38,757 nucleotides of DNA from positions 1 through 38,757 of the forward strand of contig LBOA01000013.1 of the NCBI GenBank assembly GCA_000989195.1, read 5' to 3'. Under the pieces are notes generated by a model. It searched no databases and had not been told where the DNA came from. It was given only the letters and a program-made list of their open reading frames with translations. Origin of the DNA: a candidate division TM6 bacterium GW2011_GWF2_30_66. GTDB lineage: Bacteria; Babelota; Babeliae; Babelales; Vermiphilaceae. Every line of letters begins with the position of its first letter. Position 1 is the first letter of the stretch. This document shows positions 8,154-15,817 of the stretch, one piece after another. A program made the position numbers and the translations under genes.

Positions 8154-9197
8154 TTACGCATCTCTTTGGTCCCAACCGTCAGGTTTTAACCAACTACCAG
8201 CCCAATGGTGTATAGCAAATGATTCTGGTTTTAGCCAATTTTTTCTTGGCAGTCTTTGTTCTTCGTATCCACATGGATAAAAATAATTTGCAGGTAAGGC
8301 TATGCTTATAAAATTGTTATTGTTTACACCTTCACAAAATGCTTTTGTAAAGTGAAGAGCTCCGGTTGAAACTGTTATCTGTTGATGTATCCAATCGTCT
8401 TTTATTGTTTCAACGCATCTTTTTAGTATTGGATGATGTGGGCATGCTGCAACTATGGCCGATCCGAGTTGAATAATGCCTGTGTCTAGAGGTTGTATGC
8501 CAGCATAAAAGTCGTATGTGTGATTGAGAATGTCTAGTGGATTTATACACTCAAAGTCAACATCTATGTATACGCCACCAAATCTGTAAAGTGCTTCCCA
8601 TTTTAAAATATCAGATCTTTGGCCATAATTTCTCGATTCATAAAAAAATTTTTTATTATCAAAGTTTATATTTTTTACATCAATTACAATCTTTTTTTGT
8701 TCAGGTAAATTATTTATATTTGAAGCTTCTAGGTATTTTTTTAGATCATCTAGATCAAAATTTTTAAGTTCACCAAGATCATAATTTTTACTATTATCTA
8801 CCCAAAATACATAAGTCCAGTCTGGTTGATATTTAAACCAGCTATTTAAATATTGCATGTATTGCTCTGGTAATTTTTTTCCTAGCCATATGTAATGTAA
8901 AATTTTTGGCACTTTACATATTTCTTGAGGTATTGCAGTATCAAGGCTGTTTTTGTCGTAATAGTATCTAAAAAAATTAAAAAGAGGTCTATTGGAATCT
9001 ATTTTAGATTTATATTTTTCAGATTGCATTGATGTATCAAAGTCGACATAAAGCTTTGTAGCAAGTTTTTTAAACTTTGTTTTATCTTTGTATTCGTTTT
9101 TGCTACCAATTTTGTCAAAACAGCCGGGAAAAGTTATGATTGTTATAAAGAGTATTACGGGGTATAGATATATGTGGTAGTTTTTTATTATTATCAT
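8154..9197 (-). CDS. exported GT32-like glycosyltransferase, possible lipoprotein
   Basis: A 347-residue protein in the Gly_transf_sug (GT32, OCH1-like) family. Supporting segments are IPKILHYIWLG-type VPKILHYIWLGKKLP at about 96-110, SDILKWEALYRFGGVYIDVD and the DVD metal site at about 212-214. Known members move hexose from nucleotide sugars, in eukaryotic Golgi enzymes and in secreted bacterial toxins and effectors. The N-terminus is hydrophobic (residues 9-24) and ends FPGC at 23-26, a loose lipobox, so the mature protein may be lipid-anchored. AAGGGAT supports the start. First gene of the minus-strand group that runs down to 4304. Confidence 0.8.
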   Translation of the reverse strand: MIIIKNYHIYLYPVILFITIITFPGCFDKIGSKNEYKDKTKFKKLATKLYVDFDTSMQSEKYKSKIDSNRPLFNFFRYYYDKNSLDTAIPQEICKVPKILHYIWLGKKLPEQYMQYLNSWFKYQPDWTYVFWVDNSKNYDLGELKNFDLDDLKKYLEASNINNLPEQKKIVIDVKNINFDNKKFFYESRNYGQRSDILKWEALYRFGGVYIDVDFECINPLDILNHTYDFYAGIQPLDTGIIQLGSAIVAACPHHPILKRCVETIKDDWIHQQITVSTGALHFTKAFCEGVNNNNFISIALPANYFYPCGYEEQRLPRKNWLKPESFAIHHWAGSWLKPDGWDQRDA

Positions 9198-9675
9198 TAT
9201 TTTTATCCCTTTTTGATATTGATGCTCGAGTTTATAAGAAAAATAACAAAGTGTTAGGCTTAGTCAACTTAATTTTTAAAATTAATAATAATATTAAAGT
9301 AAAATTATTTGCTTATATTTTATAATTGCGCAAAGAGTTTGTTGTATGTGTATTTTAGCTATTTGAATAAAATCATCAAATTTTACATATTTAAAATTTG
9401 ACACACGTAAGTAATTTTACTGCAAATATTTAATATCAGTATTTAGAACGCGATTAAATTATAGTTGTTGAAAAATAAAAAAAGAAAGATGAGCGAGTTT
9501 TTTGTTTATTGAGCAAACAATTTAATAAAAATTGTAAGATCATTTAATTTTAATCGTGAAAAGTATTAATATGTAAATGCTTGGGTTGTTTTAAAATATT
9601 GTATAAAAATTGTGGCTCTTGCCCAGGATAAAATAAGATTGTTATTTTTTAGGAAAAAAATTAGAGAGGGATAAA
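9198..9675. other. 478-bp AT-rich divergent intergenic region
   Basis: No coding region is visible. It separates the divergent GT32-like and SGNH hydrolase genes and should carry both promoters, although no single -35/-10 pair stands out against the AT background. One inverted repeat is clear: TCAAATTTTA at 9376-9385 and its complement at 9392-9401, with a six-base spacer. This could be an operator or a small hairpin; either is speculative. Confidence 0.4.
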
Positions 9676-10413
9676 ATGTTTTTTAGATGTAATTTATATT
9701 TTTTATTTGTGTTTACTTTACTTTATGTATCTTTAAAAGCTTCTATTGATAATATTCCTAATGTACATGTTTTTGGGGATAGTCATTCTATAGCATGTTT
9801 TCGTGATGGTAGTCGAGGTTTGTCTTTTGAGTTAACGGGAAATGACCATATCTTTATTTATAATGATTTTAAAATACCATTTTCTATTCATTGGATTGTA
9901 GATAAAACAATGCATGGTGTTGGTAAAGATGGACTGAATACTTTAGATATAAAAAAATATAACGTATTGGAAAATGATATTGTAGTTTTTGTTTTTGGTG
10001 AAATAGATGTGCGTTGCCATATTGGAAGACAAAGAGATCAAAAAAAACGTTGTCTAGAAGAGATTATAAATACGCTTGTAAATAATTATGTTGCGACTAT
10101 AAATGAAAATAGAGTATTTTATAATAATATTAATTGCGTTATAATGAGCGTTTTGCCACCAACAAATAGAGGATTTAATCACGCATTCCCTTACTATGGG
10201 ACTATTGAAGATAGAGTTAATATAACTAAAAAATTGAATAGTAAGTTAAAAGAAGCTTGCTTGTTAAATAATATAAAATATTTGGATGTATATTATCTTT
10301 ATGCGGACTCAAATGGTTCATTTAATAAGGCTTTAGGAGATCAAAGTGTTCATGTAGGTTTAAATAAAAATTATCCTATTAAAGAAGCTTTAGCAAAACT
10401 TATTTTTTTATAA
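9676..10413 (+). CDS. exported SGNH/GDSL-type hydrolase
   Basis: A 245-residue protein with a signal peptide (hydrophobic residues 8-22) and AGAGAGGGATAAA before the ATG. SGNH hallmarks: block I VHVFGDSHS with the nucleophile Ser at 36, and the late block DQSVH with Asp222 and His226 as the other triad members. The third block reads FGEIDVR, so the usual Gly-x-Asn-Asp has Ile in place of Asn, a deviation in the oxyanion hole. Known members are esterases, often removing or moving acetyl groups on glycans. Here a role in glycan O-acyl editing is inferred. Followed after 48 bases by the STELLO-like gene, likely one operon. Confidence 0.75.
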   Translation: MFFRCNLYFLFVFTLLYVSLKASIDNIPNVHVFGDSHSIACFRDGSRGLSFELTGNDHIFIYNDFKIPFSIHWIVDKTMHGVGKDGLNTLDIKKYNVLENDIVVFVFGEIDVRCHIGRQRDQKKRCLEEIINTLVNNYVATINENRVFYNNINCVIMSVLPPTNRGFNHAFPYYGTIEDRVNITKKLNSKLKEACLLNNIKYLDVYYLYADSNGSFNKALGDQSVHVGLNKNYPIKEALAKLIFL

Positions 10414-10461
10414 TATTTTTGTATAAATTATTAGATATATATTTATAATTAGGGGCTTTTA

Positions 10462-11562
10462 ATGTGGTATAGATTTAAATTATACGTTTTATTTCTGTTA
10501 GTTAATTATACACTAGTTTTTAATTTATCGTTATTTTCATACGATAAATGGATAGTTATTACGTCAATACAATATCCAACGGCGCAAGTAAAAAAGTTGG
10601 CTCAAATTGAAGGATGGCACTTGTTAGTTGTGGGAGATAAAAAAACACCAAAAGATTGGTCATTAGAAAATTGTGAGTATTTAAGCCCAGAAAGACAGTT
10701 GTCGCTTGGTTATGAACTTGCGAAATTATTGCCATGGAATCATTATAGTAGAAAAAATATAGGTTATTTATATGCTATAGAGCATGGTGCAAATATAATT
10801 TATGACACTGATGATGATAATGAACCGTTAGGTGAATTAAAAGAATTGTCAAAAAATACTGTTTTACCGGTAATATCTGGACCAAATGGATGTATAAATA
10901 TTTATTCATATTTTGAAAAGCCAGATGTTTGGCCTAGAGGTTATCCATTAGAATATATAAAAAATAGTCATGAATTTAATTTGTTGGAACAATTTGAAGA
11001 AAGTAGTTTGGAAAATAGTAATGTTGAAATTGGTATTGAACAGGGGCTCGTGAATGGTGATCCAGACATTGATGCGATTTATAGGTTAACACGGTTTCAT
11101 GCTGGTAATATAATTTTTACAAAAAAACAGGCGTGTGTTTTAGCCCCAGGGATCTATTGTCCGTTTAATTCGCAAAATACGTTCTTTCATAAAAAAGCGT
11201 TTTTTACTTTATATATTCCAGGTTCTGTATCTATGAGAGTTTCAGATATTTGGCGAGGTTATTATGCTCAAAAACTTATACAGTTATCTGGATTGTCGTT
11301 AGCATTTTCTGGTCCAAGTGCAGTGCAAGAAAGAAATAATCATGATTTATTAAAAGATTTTGCTTTGGAAGATGATTTATATATAAAAAGTGGAAAATTG
11401 GTTGAGTTTTTAAGCCAATGGAAAGCTTTGTATACAGATAATAATTTAGAAAATATGCATAAATTGTTTCAAGATTTGATAGATAATAAATTTTTGAAAA
11501 ATAAAGAATTAGATTTATTAATGGCTTGGATAAATGATTTTAATAAAATAAGTGCTAAATAA
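10462..11562 (+). CDS. exported STELLO-like protein, N-terminal half
   Basis: A 366-residue protein with AGGGGC before the ATG and a hydrophobic signal or anchor at residues 7-26. The core matches what I remember of the STELLO/DUF288 glycosyltransferases of plants and nematodes: KWIVITSIQYPT, WHLLVVGDKKTPKDW, YLSPERQ, then YSRKNIGYLYAIEHGA and IYDTDDDNE with an acidic cluster at about 115-119. Eukaryotic members are Golgi membrane proteins; the plant ones affect cellulose synthase assembly. Only the first of the two STELLO domains is present. The second seems to be encoded by the convergent gene at 11605-12528. The enzymatic reaction is unproven. Confidence 0.7.
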   Translation: MWYRFKLYVLFLLVNYTLVFNLSLFSYDKWIVITSIQYPTAQVKKLAQIEGWHLLVVGDKKTPKDWSLENCEYLSPERQLSLGYELAKLLPWNHYSRKNIGYLYAIEHGANIIYDTDDDNEPLGELKELSKNTVLPVISGPNGCINIYSYFEKPDVWPRGYPLEYIKNSHEFNLLEQFEESSLENSNVEIGIEQGLVNGDPDIDAIYRLTRFHAGNIIFTKKQACVLAPGIYCPFNSQNTFFHKKAFFTLYIPGSVSMRVSDIWRGYYAQKLIQLSGLSLAFSGPSAVQERNNHDLLKDFALEDDLYIKSGKLVEFLSQWKALYTDNNLENMHKLFQDLIDNKFLKNKELDLLMAWINDFNKISAK

Positions 11563-11591
11563 TTTTTGTGATATTTAGCACTTATTTTATT
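11542..11591. terminator. bidirectional hairpin terminator
   Basis: Positions 11542-11561 pair exactly with 11572-11591 (20 pairs, ten-base loop). The hairpin overlaps the stop codon of the plus-strand STELLO-like gene and is followed by a T-rich tract. On the other strand it lies 14 bases beyond the end of the second STELLO-like gene and is also followed by T-rich sequence. It probably ends transcription from both sides. Confidence 0.75.
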
Positions 11592-11604
11592 TTTATAAAA
11601 TAAT

Positions 11605-12528
11605 CTAGTTTTGTTCTAGTAACATTTTATTAAATATTTCAGAAATAATAGCTCTGTTATTTGAATTTGAAAATTTCACAGGATGTGCCCAATGTAATTC
11701 CTTCGGATAATTTTTACTATTTATAGGCCCCTGTCCTTGACATATATATAGATTTTCCCAGTTTTTAATTAAATCTAATGAGCAAAACATTGTTGGAATA
11801 GCAGCTTCATGCTCTACAAGGTTGAAAGCTGGAGATAACCTAATAATTCCCTCCCTAAAGCGGCTAGGAAAATAAAAAAAATCACAAGGATTAGCTGCTA
11901 CATTTCCTATTCCTATATTTTCTTCTAAAATAATTTTATCTTCTTTTGTAAAATTAAGATAAGCTTTTTTCATTGTTTTTATTATAGTTAATCCTGTTCC
12001 CTCAGCCCACCAAGCAAAATTATATCCTATGTTCCAACAGAATCCCCAGTCAAATCCTGATACATACTCGCCGTTAGTAAGTTTTACAACACTAATTCCA
12101 GTTTTACCATTATTAGTGAATCGAGTTGAAAACCAAATTTTATTTTGATCTAGAGATAAAAAATTCCAAAAGTTGAGAATACAGTCATCTTGTAAAATAA
12201 GATAGCCTTTAAATTGAGGAAATCTAGTTAATACATCAGGTAAAATATTTGTCATGAAAATTCCATTTTGTGTATATACACGACAAACATTTGGATCTGG
12301 CTTGTCTCCATAAAAAACAATATTTTTAAAGATTGGGGAATATAGTTTTTTTAAAAATGGTATGTTTGAGTAATGAGGATGATTAAAATTAATAACTAAA
12401 AGCAAGTCTTTAAATTTTTCATAATAAATATTGTTTTTTGAGGTTAAAGTTTGAGTTTGAGAACAATTCTGCTTAAAATTAAAAAATATGACTGTAAAGA
12501 TAATTAGATTAAATAATTTTTTTTTCAT
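11605..12528 (-). CDS. exported STELLO-like protein, C-terminal half
   Basis: A 308-residue protein. I chose the ATG at 12528 (AAGGAAG upstream, then a signal peptide MKKKLFNLIIFTVIFF); the longer form starting at TTG reads back into the epimerase gene. Segments resemble the C-terminal domain of STELLO proteins as I recall it: LLLVINFNHPHY, YLILQDDCILNFWNFLSLD with an acidic pair at about 113-114, and DFFYFPSRF followed by EAAIPTMFCSLD. Together with the convergent gene at 10462 it would rebuild a whole two-domain STELLO protein. It is the last gene of the long minus-strand nucleotide-sugar series, 26 bases after the epimerase. Confidence 0.65.
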   Translation of the reverse strand: MKKKLFNLIIFTVIFFNFKQNCSQTQTLTSKNNIYYEKFKDLLLVINFNHPHYSNIPFLKKLYSPIFKNIVFYGDKPDPNVCRVYTQNGIFMTNILPDVLTRFPQFKGYLILQDDCILNFWNFLSLDQNKIWFSTRFTNNGKTGISVVKLTNGEYVSGFDWGFCWNIGYNFAWWAEGTGLTIIKTMKKAYLNFTKEDKIILEENIGIGNVAANPCDFFYFPSRFREGIIRLSPAFNLVEHEAAIPTMFCSLDLIKNWENLYICQGQGPINSKNYPKELHWAHPVKFSNSNNRAIISEIFNKMLLEQN

Positions 12529-12554
12529 AGTCTTCCTTTTAATTATTTTTAAAT

Positions 12555-13448
12555 TTAAATATTTAAACTTTGGTATTTTGAGCAATCAGCTTGTGAGTAT
12601 TTAATATCACCATCTCGAGCAGGTTTAAATTGTAATTCTTGTTTATAGTTTGGGAATTTTTCTTTTAGCATTTCTACAAGATCGAGAAGTGTTACGCTTT
12701 TACCGGTACCTACATTAAATATTTGGCCGTTCATTAAATTTTTATCAAGCATAGCAACTGTTAAATTTGCCTCAGCTACAGATTCAACTGGTACAAAATC
12801 TCGTGTTTGTAATCCGTCACCAAATATTGTAATTTGTTTATTATTTCGCATCGAATCTGTAAATTTTGCAACAACAGCGGCATAAGCGCCATTAGGATTT
12901 TGTCGATCACCAAAAACGTTAAAGTATCTCAAAACTACAGTATTTAAATTATAATTTGTAGCGTATTGCTTAAAATAATATTCGCCAATTAATTTTGTTG
13001 TACCATAAGGTGATTGTGGATCCGGAGCCATATCCTCTTTGCATATTGCTGTTGTAGGGCCATATGTTGCGGCAGAGGATGAAAATACGAGTCGTTCAAC
13101 TTTATTAATTCTTGCGGCTTCTAAAATATTAAAGGTGCCGTCTACATTTATTTTGTGGCAAATATCTGGTTTTGCTATCGATTCTGGGACAGAAATAAAT
13201 GCGGCCAAGTGAAAAATAATTTTTTGGCCACATGTTGCTTGTAGGCAAGCGTCCATATCTGTAATACTTTTATTTATAAAATTATATTTGCCTGCTACGT
13301 TATCTAGATTTTTTAGATTTCCAGAAGAAAGATCATCAATTATTGTAACTTTTGCGCCAAGTGATACTAATTTTTCGACGATGTAGGAGCCGATAAAGCC
13401 TGCGCCGCCTGTTACCAGTACTGGTAAATTTTTATAAAATTTTTGCAT
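12555..13448 (-). CDS. NDP-sugar epimerase (extended SDR), C-terminally short
   Basis: A 297-residue extended short-chain dehydrogenase of the UDP-glucose/UDP-GlcNAc 4-epimerase type. Seen: NAD loop TGGAGFIG at 13-20, FHLAAFISVPESI, VFSSSAATYG, and the catalytic pair in YGTTK at Tyr148/Lys152. LRYFNVFGDRQNP and ARDGDIKYSQAD are also family segments. Family members usually run about 30 residues further after SQAD-x-SK; here the protein stops at KYQSLNI, so the C-terminal helix is missing. This reading frame has no good ribosome-binding site, only A-rich sequence. A signal-peptide ORF with a good site lies directly upstream in another frame, so the real product may be a frameshifted exported form. 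Confidence 0.85.
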   Translation of the reverse strand: MQKFYKNLPVLVTGGAGFIGSYIVEKLVSLGAKVTIIDDLSSGNLKNLDNVAGKYNFINKSITDMDACLQATCGQKIIFHLAAFISVPESIAKPDICHKINVDGTFNILEAARINKVERLVFSSSAATYGPTTAICKEDMAPDPQSPYGTTKLIGEYYFKQYATNYNLNTVVLRYFNVFGDRQNPNGAYAAVVAKFTDSMRNNKQITIFGDGLQTRDFVPVESVAEANLTVAMLDKNLMNGQIFNVGTGKSVTLLDLVEMLKEKFPNYKQELQFKPARDGDIKYSQADCSKYQSLNI

Positions 13449-13566
13449 TTTTTCTTTCTTTTTTTATGTTAATAATTTTTTGATTATTAGTTGAATTTGT
13501 TTTTGATATATTTGAACTTGATATAAATATAACAAGTGTTATTAGTGAGATTATTTTTTGCTTCAT
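13432..13566 (-). CDS. signal-peptide leader ORF overlapping the epimerase gene
   Basis: A 44-codon ORF with AGAGAGATCAT before its ATG. It encodes MKQKIISLITLVIFISSS, a typical signal peptide that begins MKQK like GDP-fucose synthase nearby. An Asn/Ser/Lys-rich linker follows, like those after the signals of neighbouring enzymes. It reads through the epimerase start in a different frame and stops 17 bases inside that gene. Losing one A from the six-A run at 13448-13453 or the seven-A run at 13459-13465, or a +1 slip there, would fuse it exactly to the epimerase. Either programmed slippage, a recent frameshift or a sequence error could explain it. Confidence 0.65.
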   Translation of the reverse strand: MKQKIISLITLVIFISSSNISKTNSTNNQKIINIKKERKNAKIL

Positions 13567-13672
13567 ATGATCTCTCTTTTTATACTTTTATTTATGGCTA
13601 CAATTTTATTAATAAGTATAATTATAGCCATAAATATTTAATTATTTTTAGAATTATAGGCTTGTAAATTAT

Positions 13673-14530
13673 TTAGTTATATTTTGGTTTAAGTACAAAA
13701 ACTGGTTGATGTCCGCTGCCTTGAACAAATTCACTATTATTTTGTTTATCTTCTTCATTATATCCAAATGAGTCTACTATTTCCCAGCCATCAAGTAATA
13801 ATGGTAATCTTATTTCTCCGTAAACTCTATGAACATTCCAATATAATAGATCTTTGCCTACAGGTACTGATAAAAATAAAAGGCCGCCTTCTTTTAGCAT
13901 ACTTTTGCATTTTGCCATTGCTTTTATGTCTCCGTCTGGATCGAGAGGATCTCCATAGCGTCCAAGTCCATCATGTTCAAGGCTTGAAATAGAAACAAGG
14001 GTATCAAATTTTTTAGGATTTTTATCGTATTCGTCTACAGTCATAACTTTTAGTCGGTCATCTTGGCTAATAATTTTATTGTATTCAATTGTTGTTGGTG
14101 AGCCATCGAAAGAAATTATGATCGCTTCGTACCAAGGTAATCTTGATCCCAAAACTCCTATCTCTTTATTTTTTATGTAAGGCAAGTATTTTTCAATAGC
14201 TTGGTACAAGTAATAATCTGTTCTGCCATAGTAGTAAGTATTTCTGAAATTTGCTGCATCAACAAGATTTTTTATCCATTCTTTGGTAAAAACAATAGGG
14301 TTGCTGCTTGTGTAGCTTTCGTCTAGAACTCTGTATTGAACTGGAATTCTGCCATATTTTGTAAAGCTATCATATAAAAAGTCAGGAATTTCGGCGCATG
14401 GCGTTTTTATGGTGATATTTTTATTTGTATCTTTGGTTTCAGCATTTGCTTGAGTTAAGTTTGAAAAAAATATAATTGTAAAAAGTATTGTTACGATATA
14501 AGTTTGGGGGATTTTTTTATTCAAATACAT
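13673..14530 (-). CDS. exported DUF268 family protein
   Basis: A 285-residue protein with a signal peptide (hydrophobic residues 10-24, cleavage near ANA-ET) and AGGGC before the start. The mature part carries the long conserved DUF268 block SISSLEHDGLGRYGDPLDP, then LKEGGLLFLSVPVGKD and HRVYGEIRLPLLLDGWE. DUF268 was first noted in Caenorhabditis and has a methyltransferase-like layout: EIGVLGSRLPWYEAI sits where the SAM loop would be, and the later blocks resemble motifs III-IV. Activity is unknown. It lies between GDP-mannose dehydratase and the NDP-sugar epimerase in the same series, which suggests work on a nucleotide sugar or glycan. Confidence 0.8.
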   Translation of the reverse strand: MYLNKKIPQTYIVTILFTIIFFSNLTQANAETKDTNKNITIKTPCAEIPDFLYDSFTKYGRIPVQYRVLDESYTSSNPIVFTKEWIKNLVDAANFRNTYYYGRTDYYLYQAIEKYLPYIKNKEIGVLGSRLPWYEAIIISFDGSPTTIEYNKIISQDDRLKVMTVDEYDKNPKKFDTLVSISSLEHDGLGRYGDPLDPDGDIKAMAKCKSMLKEGGLLFLSVPVGKDLLYWNVHRVYGEIRLPLLLDGWEIVDSFGYNEEDKQNNSEFVQGSGHQPVFVLKPKYN

Positions 14531-14589
14531 GTTACAGCCCTTTTTTTAGTGTATGCTATATTTTTTATAAAATTTTTAATTTTTTTATT

Positions 14590-15720
14590 TTAGCATGTTT
14601 TTTCTTTTATCAATTTTTCTACATCTTTTAAGTCATGCTCAACCATTAATTTAACCAAGTCATTAAATTTTGTTTTTGGTTGCCATCCAAGTTTTTTATA
14701 AGCTTTGCTAGGATCGCCTAGTAGTAAATTTACTTCAACAGGTCTAAAATATTTTGGGTCTATAAAAACTAATTGTTTGCCAGTTTTTTTGTCGAAACCT
14801 ACTTCATCTACTCCTGTTCCAGAAAATTCTATTTCTATGCCGGCATGCGCAAAGGCTTTAGTTACAAATTCTCTAACAGTGTGCGTCTCTCCAGTTGCTA
14901 TTACATAATCATCAGGTTTATCTTGTTGCAACATAAGCCACATAGCTTCGATATAGTCTTGGGCGTGGCCCCAGTCTCTTTTAGAGTCTAAATTTCCAAG
15001 GTAAAGTGCTTTTTGTAGTCCATGTTTTATGCGTGCAACTGCGCGCGTAATTTTTCTTGTTACAAAAGTTTCACCTCTTCTTGGCGATTCGTGATTAAAT
15101 AAAATTCCATTACATGCAAAAATATTGTATGCCTCTCTATAATTTATGGTTATCCAATATGAGTACAATTTTGCAGTAGCGTATGGTGAGCAGGGCTTAA
15201 ATTTTGTATTTTCGTTTTGTGGTGTTTCTAGCGTGTCGCCATAAAGTTCGCTAGTTGATGCTTGATAAAATCGTGTTTTATTTTCTAGGCCTAAAATTCT
15301 TATAGCTTCTAAAATTCTTAGAGTTCCTAGTCCATCTGCTTGACCTGTGTATTCTGGAGTTTCAAACGACACTGCGACATGGCTTTGTGCTGCCAAATTA
15401 TAAATTTCATCAGGTTTAACTTCTTGGATTATGCGTATTAAATTTGTAGAATCAGTCATGTCTCCATAATGCAAAATAAATCTTCTATTTTTATATTCAT
15501 GTTCATCTTTAAATAAATGGTCGATTCGACTTGTATTTAGAGATGATGATCTGCGCTTAATGCCATGGACTTCATAGCCCTTGTTTATTAAAAACTCTGC
15601 TAAATAAGACCCGTCTTGGCCAGTAATTCCTGTTATTAGAGCTTTTTTTACTTGCCCTGTGAATGAGTATTGATTAAAAATTATTGTAATTAGCATGGCT
15701 GTTAATATTTTTGCTTTCAT
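14590..15720 (-). CDS. gmd: GDP-mannose 4,6-dehydratase with signal peptide
   Basis: A 376-residue enzyme that converts GDP-D-mannose to GDP-4-dehydro-6-deoxymannose, the first step to GDP-L-fucose. Seen: NADP loop TGITGQDG at 30-37, [37 protein letters not shown] at about 154 and the catalytic pair in YATAK at Tyr180/Lys184. [15 protein letters not shown] and [12 protein letters not shown] are family signatures. Normal members begin at the MKKALITG-like strand. Here a 22-residue extension (MKAK, then a hydrophobic run to residue 20) precedes it, and no ATG, GTG or TTG lies between it and the Rossmann strand with a plausible ribosome-binding site. Export of this cytoplasmic enzyme is the odd feature. 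Confidence 0.95.
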   Translation of the reverse strand: MKAKILTAMLITIIFNQYSFTGQVKKALITGITGQDGSYLAEFLINKGYEVHGIKRRSSSLNTSRIDHLFKDEHEYKNRRFILHYGDMTDSTNLIRIIQEVKPDEIYNLAAQSHVAVSFETPEYTGQADGLGTLRILEAIRILGLENKTRFYQASTSELYGDTLETPQNENTKFKPCSPYATAKLYSYWITINYREAYNIFACNGILFNHESPRRGETFVTRKITRAVARIKHGLQKALYLGNLDSKRDWGHAQDYIEAMWLMLQQDKPDDYVIATGETHTVREFVTKAFAHAGIEIEFSGTGVDEVGFDKKTGKQLVFIDPKYFRPVEVNLLLGDPSKAYKKLGWQPKTKFNDLVKLMVEHDLKDVEKLIKEKTC

Positions 15721-15817
15721 TGTGTTTTCTCGCTTTCCTGTTTTTTTATTTTAAAATATTTTTAGTTGCTTTTATAAAAAATATCTAAGATTCTGATAAA
15801 AAGCAATTAAGTATTTG

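Noticed and set aside
12529-12585. Longer N-terminus of the second STELLO-like gene
   Set aside because: It needs a TTG start inside the epimerase gene and puts a basic stretch before the signal peptide; the ATG at 12528 has a good ribosome-binding site.
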